Below, one piece after another: positions 17,393 through 25,200 of a DNA stretch of 64,000 nucleotides (position 1 is the stretch's first letter; each line of letters opens with the position of its first letter). A program made the translations under genes and the position numbers. Under the pieces are notes generated by a model, which was not told the DNA's origin, did not search any database, and saw only the letters and a program-made list of their open reading frames with translations. Source of the stretch: Pseudorhodobacter aquimaris (lineage in GTDB: Bacteria > Pseudomonadota > Alphaproteobacteria > Rhodobacterales > Rhodobacteraceae). The stretch spans positions 226,945 to 290,944 of the forward strand of contig NZ_LGHS01000052.1 of NCBI RefSeq assembly GCF_001202025.1, written 5' to 3'.

Positions 17393-18754
17393 TTATACCC
17401 GTTCAAATCCGCGTGCGATTTCCCAATCGGTGACGACGCGGTCAAATTCCTCGATCTCCACCTCGGCGGCGCGCGCATAGTGATCGACAACATCATCGCC
17501 CAATGCCTTGCGTAGCATCGTAGATGCAAGCAGAGTTTCACGTGCATCGCGCAGATTGCCCGGAATCATGCCGGTGTCGCCTTGATAGATATCCCCCGTG
17601 GCGGGGGCTTGCAGGTCCAGCTTTTCCTCGATCCCCGCGATGCCTGCCGCCAGCATCCCCGTTATCGCCAGATAGGGGTTCATATCCGAGCCCGGAATCC
17701 GGCATTCAACGCGGATCGCCTTGGAGTTTTGCCCGCAAAGGCGGAAGCCTGCGGTGCGGTTGTCCACCGACCAGATGACGCGTGTGGGCGCGAAAGTCCC
17801 CTTCATGAAACGCTTGTAGCTGTTGATATAGGGCGCCATGAAATAGGTATATTCCGGCGCATATTTCAGCAGGCCCGCCATATAGTGTTTCATCAGATCC
17901 GACATGCCCAGATCGTCGCTGTCATCGAAAAATGCGGGTTTGCCATCTTTCCACAACGATTGGTGAACATGGCTGGAGCTGCCGACCTTGCTGTGGTGCC
18001 ACTTGGGGAGGAAGGAGGCGGCGTGGCCCTGTTGCCAAGCGATCTCCTTGACCGCATGTTTGGCGATGCTGTGATATTCCGCCGTTTTCATCGCATCGGC
18101 ATATTTGATGTTCAGCTCTTCCTGGCCGGTTTCGGCCTCACCCTTGGTGCATTCGATCGGCAGGCCCGCATCCCACAGATGATTGCGGATCGGGCGCATC
18201 ACATGCTCTTCCTTGGTGGTCTGGAAGATGTGGTAATCCTCATTATAGCCCGAGATCGGTGTCAGATCACGAAAGCCTGATTTGCTGATTTCCTCATAGC
18301 TTTTCTCGAACAGGAAGAATTCCAGTTCGGTCGCGGTCATTGCCTCAAACCCCATTTCGGCCAGACGGGCGACTTGCCGTTTCAGCATCGCGCGGGGGGA
18401 ATGGGGGACCTCTTCATGGGTGTTGTGGTCCAGAATATCACAAAGCACCATTGCGGTTGCGGGCAACCATGGCACCGGACGCAACGTGGTCAGATCCGGC
18501 TTCATCACATAGTCGCCATAGCCCCGTTCCCAGCTGGTAGAGGCAAAGCCATCAGGCGTTGTCATCTCCAGATCGGTCGCCAGAAGGTAGTTGCAGCAGT
18601 GGGTCTCTTCCCAAGCGCCCGCCACAAAATGACCCGCATGGAAACGTTTGCCCATCAGACGGCCCTGCATGTCCACAAAGCAGACCAGAACCGTGTCGAT
18701 TTCACGTTTGGCGACGAGGTCTTGCAAGTCATCAAAGGTCATTTTGGCGCTCAT
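17393..18754 (-). CDS. Glutamine-synthetase-family ligase (PuuA/GlnT-like gamma-glutamyl-amine synthetase)
   Basis: A 453-residue member of the glutamine synthetase superfamily. The ATP/metal-site segments are visible: TELEFFLFE, EELNIKYADA, SSSHVHQSLW, NRTAGFRLCG and VECRIPGSDMNPYLA. It lacks the adenylylation-loop region expected of the housekeeping GlnA and resembles the group that joins glutamate to amines (PuuA, IpuC, GlnT). Its position beside an aldehyde and an alcohol dehydrogenase and an amidohydrolase supports a role in catabolic gamma-glutamylation rather than ammonia assimilation. It overlaps the upstream amidohydrolase gene by four bases. Confidence 0.85.
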   Translation of the reverse strand: MSAKMTFDDLQDLVAKREIDTVLVCFVDMQGRLMGKRFHAGHFVAGAWEETHCCNYLLATDLEMTTPDGFASTSWERGYGDYVMKPDLTTLRPVPWLPATAMVLCDILDHNTHEEVPHSPRAMLKRQVARLAEMGFEAMTATELEFFLFEKSYEEISKSGFRDLTPISGYNEDYHIFQTTKEEHVMRPIRNHLWDAGLPIECTKGEAETGQEELNIKYADAMKTAEYHSIAKHAVKEIAWQQGHAASFLPKWHHSKVGSSSHVHQSLWKDGKPAFFDDSDDLGMSDLMKHYMAGLLKYAPEYTYFMAPYINSYKRFMKGTFAPTRVIWSVDNRTAGFRLCGQNSKAIRVECRIPGSDMNPYLAITGMLAAGIAGIEEKLDLQAPATGDIYQGDTGMIPGNLRDARETLLASTMLRKALGDDVVDHYARAAEVEIEEFDRVVTDWEIARGFERV

Positions 18755-19524
18755 TTCGGTGTCTCCGTATTGGTGAGTTTTTCTACTGCCGGGATCAAGA
18801 GGGTCAGTATCTCATTTGCGATTGTTTCTACGTTTTCCGGGGTTGCCAGAAGGTCGTTGCGCAGCTCCAGCATGACATTTGGGCATCCGCGCGAAACGGC
18901 GTGTTTTTGCAGCGAATGGGTAACGCCATCATCGGGGCCATAGGGTTGGTTTCGTTCGACGACACGGTGGGGCAATGCGGTGCGTTGTTCAAGCATAAGA
19001 TCGACCAGACGGCTGTCGCTATCATGCAGCAGGCCCAGCTCTACCTTGCGGTGCTGGCCGAAATAGACCGGCGTAAAGGAATGCACCGTGACGACGATTG
19101 TACCGCCGTCCCGTGCGTCCAGAACCTTGGTCACGGCGGCGCAGAAGGGGTCGTAAACCTCGGCAACGCGCCGTGCCTTTTCGGCGGGGGTAAGGGCCGC
19201 GTTGCCCGGCACTTCGATCAGCTCTGATTTCGCGGGGGTGGCGCTTGCGGCCTCAGGCGGACGGTTGCAGTCATAGACCAGACGCGACACGGTGGACGCC
19301 ACCAAGGGCGCATCAAGGTGCTGGCTCAGCCGTTTGGCCAGCGCCAGCGCGCCGGGGTCCCATGCGGCATGACTGTCAATATCATCCGCCGCCAGCCCCA
19401 GATCGCCAAAGGTTTCTGGAAACCGGTTAGAAGCATGTTCACAGAGCAAAACCACGCGGCCCTTGCCTTTGGGGTTTATGACATCAACTGCGGATTCGGA
19501 CATGGTGTTCGCTTTCTCTTGCAT
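18751..19524 (-). CDS. N-formylglutamate amidohydrolase family protein
   Basis: A 257-residue metal-dependent amidohydrolase of the FGase (HutG-like) family. Family motifs include LLCEHASNRFP near the N-terminus, DSHAAWDPGA, VYDCNRP and VHSFTP. Classic members remove formate from N-formylglutamate in histidine breakdown, but no hut genes are present. In this operon I infer that it releases glutamate from a gamma-glutamyl (or other N-acyl glutamate) product, the job PuuD does in putrescine degradation. It overlaps the ligase gene by four bases. An internal ATG seven codons downstream is a possible start. Confidence 0.82.
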   Translation of the reverse strand: MQEKANTMSESAVDVINPKGKGRVVLLCEHASNRFPETFGDLGLAADDIDSHAAWDPGALALAKRLSQHLDAPLVASTVSRLVYDCNRPPEAASATPAKSELIEVPGNAALTPAEKARRVAEVYDPFCAAVTKVLDARDGGTIVVTVHSFTPVYFGQHRKVELGLLHDSDSRLVDLMLEQRTALPHRVVERNQPYGPDDGVTHSLQKHAVSRGCPNVMLELRNDLLATPENVETIANEILTLLIPAVEKLTNTETPK

Positions 19525-19527
19525 GGT

Positions 19528-20331
19528 TCAACCGTTCAACAAGGCCAAAAGCGCGCGGTGCAGTTCCGGCGTCGCCGCCGCAACCACCTCCCCGTCCGAG
19601 GACAGGTCAAGCGGCTTGCCTTGCCAGTCCGTCATAATCCCGCCAGCGGCCTCGATAACGGGGGTAAGTGCCAGATAGTCATAGGGTTTGAGATCGAAAT
19701 CCACCACGGCATCAATATGCCCCGCCGCCAGCAAGGCATGGGGATAGCAGTCATAGCCGAACCTGCGGGTTTTCCCCACTTGCAACAGCTTCGACAGGGT
19801 TTCGGGATGTTCGACCACCATTTTGTCCCCCTCGTTTATATAAAGGGTGCAGTCGTCGATGCTGCGTTGCGTGGATACCTTGATCGGCTGGCTGTTGCAG
19901 GTGGCCGGATGCCCGACCGCGCCGCAGTAAATCTCATCCAACATGGGCATGGATATGATGCCGGCCATTGGCACCCCCTTTTGCATATAGGACAACAGCA
20001 TCCCGAAAAGCGGGTTACCCGAGATGAAAGAACGGGTGCCGTCAATCGGGTCGATGACCCAAAGATTGCCGGTCAAATCGCCGTCAACGCCGCTTTCTTC
20101 GCCAAATATCCCGTCTTGGGGGTATTTGGCCGCAATGGCCTGTTTCAGGTCGCGTTCAATCATCTGGTCGATGACGGTGACGGGGCTTTCATCCTCTTTG
20201 AACTCCACATTATTGTGCTTGCGAAAGAACTTGCGGGCCGTCTCGCCCGCCGCCCGCGCAAAGACTTCACTATCTGCCAAAATCTGGCCAAGGTGGGTCT
20301 CATTTGCTTGAGGGGCGGATGCCTTGGTCAT
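19528..20331 (-). CDS. Inositol-monophosphatase-family phosphatase (HisN-like)
   Basis: A 267-residue magnesium-dependent phosphomonoesterase. The metal-binding motifs are complete: FGEESG near residue 76, WVIDPIDGTRSFISGNP near 92, and DFDLKPYDYLALTPVIEAAGG near 210. Members hydrolyse inositol phosphates, histidinol phosphate, 3'-phosphoadenylate or similar esters. It is embedded in the operon three bases before the amidohydrolase gene, so it may strip phosphate from an imported substrate. An annotation as histidinol phosphatase is also possible, but no other histidine genes are nearby. Confidence 0.83.
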   Translation of the reverse strand: MTKASAPQANETHLGQILADSEVFARAAGETARKFFRKHNNVEFKEDESPVTVIDQMIERDLKQAIAAKYPQDGIFGEESGVDGDLTGNLWVIDPIDGTRSFISGNPLFGMLLSYMQKGVPMAGIISMPMLDEIYCGAVGHPATCNSQPIKVSTQRSIDDCTLYINEGDKMVVEHPETLSKLLQVGKTRRFGYDCYPHALLAAGHIDAVVDFDLKPYDYLALTPVIEAAGGIMTDWQGKPLDLSSDGEVVAAATPELHRALLALLNG

Positions 20332-20363
20332 TGATCTTCTCCTGATCTTTTATGCTATGGGCG

Positions 20364-21122
20364 TTAGAGAATAATGGTTGTGCTGGTGTTTTCGAACGCG
20401 GCGATCTGTTCGGGCTGTGCCTGACTGTCCGTCACCAGCGTGTCGATCTGGCCCGCCTCGCAAAAGCGGACGCGGCTGGTTTGGCCAAGCTTGCTCCGGT
20501 CGCACAGAATGACGGTTTCATGTGCCTGTGCCACCATTGCGCGGGCGACCTCGCTTTCCTTAAGGTCAAAGGAAAAAGCGCCCTCGGTGGCATGGGCGGC
20601 GACCGGGGCTATAAAGGCCAGATCCACTTTGAAGCGGGCAATCTCTGACAAGGTCAGCTCACCATAGGTGGCGGGCACATCCGATACGATCTGCCCGCCG
20701 AGCAGGATCAGATCAATGTCGGCACCCGCCGCCCGGATGGTTTGCGCGATGTCGATGGAATTGGTGATCACCATGATCCCCGATAGTTTGGCCAGCACGT
20801 TGCCAAAAACGCTGGTCGTCGTGCCGGCATCCACCATGATCGATGCCCCCGCCGGAATAAGGGACACAGCCTTGCGGGCGATGTCTTGCTTGGCGCGGTG
20901 ATGCGCGCTTTTGCGGGCCTCGAACGGGGCCTCGCTTTCCTTGCGGGGCAGGACCGCGCCACCATGGACGCGGTCCACCAGCCCGCCGCTTTCCAGCTCC
21001 AGCAGATCGCGGCGCACGGTTTCGCGCGATACACCAAGCAGATCGGCCAACTCATTCGCGTTGACCTGCTGGCTGCTTTGCAAAAGCTGCAAAATGCGCT
21101 GATGGCGTTCCTTGAACCACAT
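20364..21122 (-). CDS. DeoR/GlpR-family transcriptional regulator
   Basis: A 252-residue regulator with an N-terminal DeoR helix-turn-helix (ELADLLGVSRETVRRDL, about residues 26-42, then GLVDRVHGGAV) and a C-terminal DeoRC sensor domain of the sugar-isomerase fold (IMVDAGTTT, TNSIDIA, LLGGQ). DeoR proteins usually repress and respond to phosphorylated metabolites, which agrees with the phosphatase gene 32 bases downstream. It sits in the middle of the operon, between transport and catabolic genes, and probably controls it. Confidence 0.9.
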   Translation of the reverse strand: MWFKERHQRILQLLQSSQQVNANELADLLGVSRETVRRDLLELESGGLVDRVHGGAVLPRKESEAPFEARKSAHHRAKQDIARKAVSLIPAGASIMVDAGTTTSVFGNVLAKLSGIMVITNSIDIAQTIRAAGADIDLILLGGQIVSDVPATYGELTLSEIARFKVDLAFIAPVAAHATEGAFSFDLKESEVARAMVAQAHETVILCDRSKLGQTSRVRFCEAGQIDTLVTDSQAQPEQIAAFENTSTTIIL

Positions 21123-21125
21123 GGC

Positions 21126-22814
21126 CTAGCCTTCTTTTGACGTTTGTGGTGCCCACGTCATCAAGATGATCGCAAGCTTCATCCCGCCCAAGGCAAGACA
21201 GACAACCGCCATGACACAGGTGGAAAACGCCGCCGCCTGTGAGGTCAGCCCCGCATCGTCAAGTCGCATGATGGTGACCGCCGCCACATCCAGCTTGGCC
21301 GTGGTCAAAAACACCACCGCCGAGAGCGTGACCATAGAGCGCATGAACAAAAAGAAGAACACAGCCACCAGCATCGGTGCCACAAAAGGCGCGATCACAT
21401 TCACCGCCGTGCGGCCAAGCCCCGCGCCCAGCGTTGTCGCCGCTTCCTCCAGCGCCATTGGGAACTGACGAAAGCCGGTCATCACGGTCAGAAACGCCTG
21501 CGTGTGATAGTGATAGAAGTTGATGATCCCGATCAGCGCCGCCGTTCCGTAAAGCAGGTAAAGCGGCGTTGAGGTAGAGTTGAAGGTCAGGATATAGGCC
21601 AGACCCAGCACGATACCAGGCACCGCCGCAGGCATCGCGGCCAGAACCTGAACCATCTGAGAGATACCACCCGACAACCGCCGCAGGCCCAGCGCCATCA
21701 GAAAGATCAGGAATGTCCCGCCCGCCGCGGCCCCAAGCGAGATTGCAATGGTGATCCAGAGCGAGTCATAGCCACCCGCCAGCGTGATGTCGAAATGCTT
21801 GAAGGTCAGTGACTGGTTATAGGGCCAGAGCTTGACAAAGCTGGCGTAGATCACGACGCCGATCACCGCCAAAATCATCGCCACGACCGCAAAACAAGCA
21901 GCCGCCATCGGGATGTCGCGCTTGGCATAAAAGCTGGGCACGAAGCGTTGGACGTTGGTTGCGTGCCGTCCCTGTTGGCGCTTCATCGACTGACGTTCTA
22001 TCACATAGGAAATCACCGTGGGCAACAGCAGCATGATGCCAACAACGGCGCCCATGTTGAAATTCCGCAGCCCGATCACCTGAGTATAAATCTCGGTCGC
22101 AAGAACAGAGTAATCCCCGCCGATCACCGCCGCATTGCCGAAATCGGTGATCGTGATGATAAAGACGACAAAGGCGCTGTTGAGCAGGGCAAAAAAGATC
22201 GCGGGCAGGGTCAGATCGCGAAACTGACGGCTCGGTTTGGCGCCCATCACTTCGGCGGCCTCATAGGTGCGGGCATCCAGCAAAACCAGTGAGGCCCCGA
22301 TGATCATCACCGCCTGCGGCAAGGCGTAAAGCGTATTGGCGATCAAAAGACCCCAAAAGCCGTAGATGTCCACCTCTGTCCCGATCGCGCGGCTGACAAG
22401 CCCGTTGCGGCCCAATAAGAAGATCAATCCAAGCGCCTGCACCAGTGAAGGTGCGAGCAGTGGCAAAACGATGACACCGCGGATCATCCATTTGCCCCGA
22501 AATGCGCAGCGGTGCAGCCCGTGCGCGATGATAAAGCCCAGAAACACGCTGACAATCGTTGTGGCGACCCCCATTGCCATAGAGTTCTGCGTGGCACGCC
22601 AAAACCCCTTGGAGGCAAGCACCTCGGTATAGTTGGCAAATCCGTAGCTGCCATCGGCGGTGGTGATGGACCGTAAAAAAACGGTGGCCATTGGATAGAG
22701 GAAAAACAGCGTCAGGCCGATCAGCGGGATGGCCACACAGGCGGCTGCCAGCACCTTGTCACTGTCCAGACGCATCCCGCGCTTGGCGGTGGCATTGGTG
22801 GATGCGGCGGTCAT
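21126..22814 (-). CDS. Fused two-domain ABC permease (PhnU2/AepW-like)
   Basis: A 562-residue permease of two tandem transport domains, each with an EAA-type loop (YEAAEVMGAKPSRQFRDL in the first, LEEAATTLGAGLGRTAVNV in the second). The layout equals that of the 8995-10674 permease, a paralogue. It lies between the ATPase (four-base overlap) and the DeoR gene (three-base gap). This kind of permease is found in iron(III), thiamine and the putative 2-aminoethylphosphonate systems. Confidence 0.87.
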   Translation of the reverse strand: MTAASTNATAKRGMRLDSDKVLAAACVAIPLIGLTLFFLYPMATVFLRSITTADGSYGFANYTEVLASKGFWRATQNSMAMGVATTIVSVFLGFIIAHGLHRCAFRGKWMIRGVIVLPLLAPSLVQALGLIFLLGRNGLVSRAIGTEVDIYGFWGLLIANTLYALPQAVMIIGASLVLLDARTYEAAEVMGAKPSRQFRDLTLPAIFFALLNSAFVVFIITITDFGNAAVIGGDYSVLATEIYTQVIGLRNFNMGAVVGIMLLLPTVISYVIERQSMKRQQGRHATNVQRFVPSFYAKRDIPMAAACFAVVAMILAVIGVVIYASFVKLWPYNQSLTFKHFDITLAGGYDSLWITIAISLGAAAGGTFLIFLMALGLRRLSGGISQMVQVLAAMPAAVPGIVLGLAYILTFNSTSTPLYLLYGTAALIGIINFYHYHTQAFLTVMTGFRQFPMALEEAATTLGAGLGRTAVNVIAPFVAPMLVAVFFFLFMRSMVTLSAVVFLTTAKLDVAAVTIMRLDDAGLTSQAAAFSTCVMAVVCLALGGMKLAIILMTWAPQTSKEG

Positions 22815-23839
22815 TGCGGCACCTCATAGCTATCGTTGACAACCCAAGTGCAATCGGACGGCGAAATCTGAAGCGAAACCTTTTGCCCCTCTGTAAGGCG
22901 CTGGGGGCCGTGTACCTCTACCATCATCTCACCAAAGACGCTGTCCAGTTTGTAGCGCGTCAGATTGCCCAGAAACCCGGCAGAGCGGATGGTGGCGCTG
23001 CCCCTTGGATCGGCGTTGATCTGAATTTTTTCAGGGCGGATGCAAGCGTCAAATTGTGCGTCAGGGGCATCGGGGCGCTGTGACAGCAGTGCTGGCATTT
23101 CCCGGCGGACCATCTCGGTCGGGATCAGATTACTAACCCCCATGAAATCCGCGACAAAGCGGGTTGCGGGCCGGTAGTAAAGATCCTCGGGGGTGCCTGC
23201 CTGTACCACGACACCGTGGTTCATGCAGATAATCTTATCGGCCAGCGCAAGCGCCTCTTCTTGGTCATGGGTGACCATAAGCGTTGGAATTTGCAGCGTT
23301 CTTTGCAGCTGCCTGATCTCATCGCGCAGGCTGCTGCGCACCTTGGCATCAAGCGCGGAAAGCGGTTCATCCAGCAGCAAAACGCGCGGATCAACGGCAA
23401 TCGCGCGCGCAAGGGCGATGCGTTGTTGTTGCCCCCCTGAAAGCTGTCCGGGGAATTTATTGGCCAGATGCGGAAGCTTCACAATCTCCAGCAATTCGGC
23501 GACCCGTGCGTTGATCTGGGCCGCTGGTACGTTCCGGATTTTCAGCCCGTAGCCGATGTTTTCGGCAACGGTCATGCTGGGAAACAACGAGTAGGATTGA
23601 AAGACGATACCAAAGCCCCGGTTGCGCGCCGGCACGTCCGACAGGACTTCATCCTCAAGCAAAACCTGACCTTCGTCGATGTCGGTCAGCCCGGCAATCA
23701 GCCGCAGCAACGTGGTCTTACCACAACCGCTGGGGCCAAGCAGGCAGACAAATTCACCCTGCTCGATTGAGATGGAAACATCGTCCAAGGCCGTAAATGT
23801 GCCGTAGCGTTTGGTGACGTTTTTGACAGTAAGATACAT
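22811..23839 (-). CDS. ABC importer ATPase (PhnT2/AepV-like)
   Basis: A 342-residue ATPase with Walker A GPSGCGKT near residue 39, signature LSGGQQQR near 133, Walker B LLLDEPLSALD and the switch histidine in MVTHDQEE. A C-terminal TOBE-type domain follows. It is separated from the binding-protein gene by 105 bases that contain a strong hairpin, while the downstream permease overlaps by four bases. Confidence 0.88.
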   Translation of the reverse strand: MYLTVKNVTKRYGTFTALDDVSISIEQGEFVCLLGPSGCGKTTLLRLIAGLTDIDEGQVLLEDEVLSDVPARNRGFGIVFQSYSLFPSMTVAENIGYGLKIRNVPAAQINARVAELLEIVKLPHLANKFPGQLSGGQQQRIALARAIAVDPRVLLLDEPLSALDAKVRSSLRDEIRQLQRTLQIPTLMVTHDQEEALALADKIICMNHGVVVQAGTPEDLYYRPATRFVADFMGVSNLIPTEMVRREMPALLSQRPDAPDAQFDACIRPEKIQINADPRGSATIRSAGFLGNLTRYKLDSVFGEMMVEVHGPQRLTEGQKVSLQISPSDCTWVVNDSYEVPQ

Positions 23840-23907
23840 GTCCGTATACCCCGGAATTAGGCGTTCAGAACGGGGTTCTGTACGGGTACTGGATTGGTTG
23901 GCGAAAA

Positions 23908-23934
23908 GGGCTGCGGGATATTCCCCCGCAGCCC
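23908..23934 (-). terminator. Hairpin terminator/attenuator between binding-protein and ATPase genes
   Basis: A perfect ten-base stem (GGGCTGCGGG / CCCGCAGCCC) with a seven-base loop begins 11 bases after the binding-protein stop. On the minus strand it is followed by TTTT. It probably lets binding protein be made in excess over the membrane subunits by partial termination or by protecting the 3' end of the upstream mRNA. Confidence 0.7.
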
Positions 23935-23944
23935 GTGTCGTGGA

Positions 23945-24952
23945 TCAGCGGCCGAGCTTCTCGCGCCACTCTGCCTTGATCTCGTTCTGACGGCCGGCGG
24001 ATTCAATGAAATCTACAGGGGCCAGCACGGTGGAAATATCAGCAGGAAGCCCGGCGTTTGCTGCGGTCTCCGATAGTTCTCCTCCGGCGACGGTCACAAG
24101 CGCCTTATGCTCGCGGAATAGGGCGATTGCCTCGTCCGACATTGTCCATTCCAGGAACCGTTTCGCGTCATCTTTCTGGTCGCTGCTGGCCATTATGCCC
24201 GAGGCTTCCAACTCATACCCGACACCTTCTGATGGAAACACCATGGCCAGCGGATAGCCTTCCTCGATGGATTGCATTGCCGTGAAAGCAAGCGAGATAC
24301 CGACGGTATATTCCCCCGTGCGCGCCGACTTGCAGGGTTTGGACCCCGAAGAGGTATATTGCGCCATGTTCGGATCAACCGATTCCAGCAGCTTCCAGCC
24401 TTCCTCCAGACCCAAAGCCTGTAGGACCGCGTTCACATGCAGATAGCCGGTGCCGGACTCATTGGGGTCGGGCATCAGGATTTCATCCTTGAATTCCGGT
24501 GCTGCCAGATCGGCCCAGCTTGTCGGCATCGGCAGACCTTTGTCGGCCAGACGCGCGGTGTTTACACAGAATGCCCCCATATATCCGATCTGTGCAAACC
24601 AGCGGCCATCGGGATCGCGGAATTTCGGGCCAAGCGCTTCGGTGCCGGCAATCTCAACCGGTGCCAACAGCTCCAGAACCTGCGGGTCCATCATCGCGGT
24701 GACGGCCCAGCCCCAGATCACATCGGCCTGCGGGTTGCCCGCCTCGGCCAGCAATCTTGCCCCAAGCTTGCCAGTAGACTGGCGCAACAGGTCAATTTCA
24801 AGATCGGGCATGGCCGCCTTGGCAGCGTCCAGATAAATGGCGATCTCTTCTTCTTCAAGCGAGGTGTAGACGGTCAGCGCATCGGCAAAAACCGGTGCCG
24901 CAGCGCAGATAGCAATGGCCGAAGCGGTGAGTTTGAAAATATTATTGTTCAT
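23945..24952 (-). CDS. Periplasmic binding protein, AfuA/AepX/PhnS2-like
   Basis: A 335-residue secreted binding protein with a signal peptide ending near APVFADA. The mature start LTVYTSLEEEE, the following LLRQSTGKLGARLLAE and NPQADVIWGWA resemble proteins annotated as 2-aminoethylphosphonate-binding (PhnS2/AepX) and AfuA-type. It is the first gene of the large operon and sets its substrate range. No phosphonate-cleaving genes (phnWX, phnZ, C-P lyase) are in the window, so a phosphate ester rather than a phosphonate should be considered. That last point is inference. Confidence 0.82.
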   Translation of the reverse strand: MNNNIFKLTASAIAICAAAPVFADALTVYTSLEEEEIAIYLDAAKAAMPDLEIDLLRQSTGKLGARLLAEAGNPQADVIWGWAVTAMMDPQVLELLAPVEIAGTEALGPKFRDPDGRWFAQIGYMGAFCVNTARLADKGLPMPTSWADLAAPEFKDEILMPDPNESGTGYLHVNAVLQALGLEEGWKLLESVDPNMAQYTSSGSKPCKSARTGEYTVGISLAFTAMQSIEEGYPLAMVFPSEGVGYELEASGIMASSDQKDDAKRFLEWTMSDEAIALFREHKALVTVAGGELSETAANAGLPADISTVLAPVDFIESAGRQNEIKAEWREKLGR

Positions 24953-25105
24953 TTTTTGCTTCCCTGTTCGTTCATTTTTATCGTGAAGTCATGCAAAGAG
25001 CATTGCCTGCTTTGCGCAAACGCCACAGTTATTTTCTACCCGAATCAATGGATGAAGTGGGTATATTTATGTTTTAGTGTATTTTTGTGGTTTTGTGATC
25101 TATTA

Positions 25106-25147
25106 AATTACCATTTAATGTCAGGTAATTAGGCAGAGTAGCCTAAT
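25106..25147. promoter_or_regulatory. Two overlapping inverted repeats in an AT-rich promoter region
   Basis: The 248 bases between the binding-protein start (24952) and the guanine deaminase stop (25201) are far richer in A+T than their surroundings and must hold the promoter of the large operon. They contain AATTACC-11 bases-GGTAATT (25106-25130) and ATTAGGC-6 bases-GCCTAAT (25128-25147), sharing three bases. They look like operator sites, possibly for the DeoR protein of the operon; a run of T is absent, so a terminator is less likely. Confidence 0.35.
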
Positions 25148-25200
25148 ATTTAGCCGAAATTGAAATGGGTAAGCACTGAAAGCAAAATGGGGTGTTGCTG

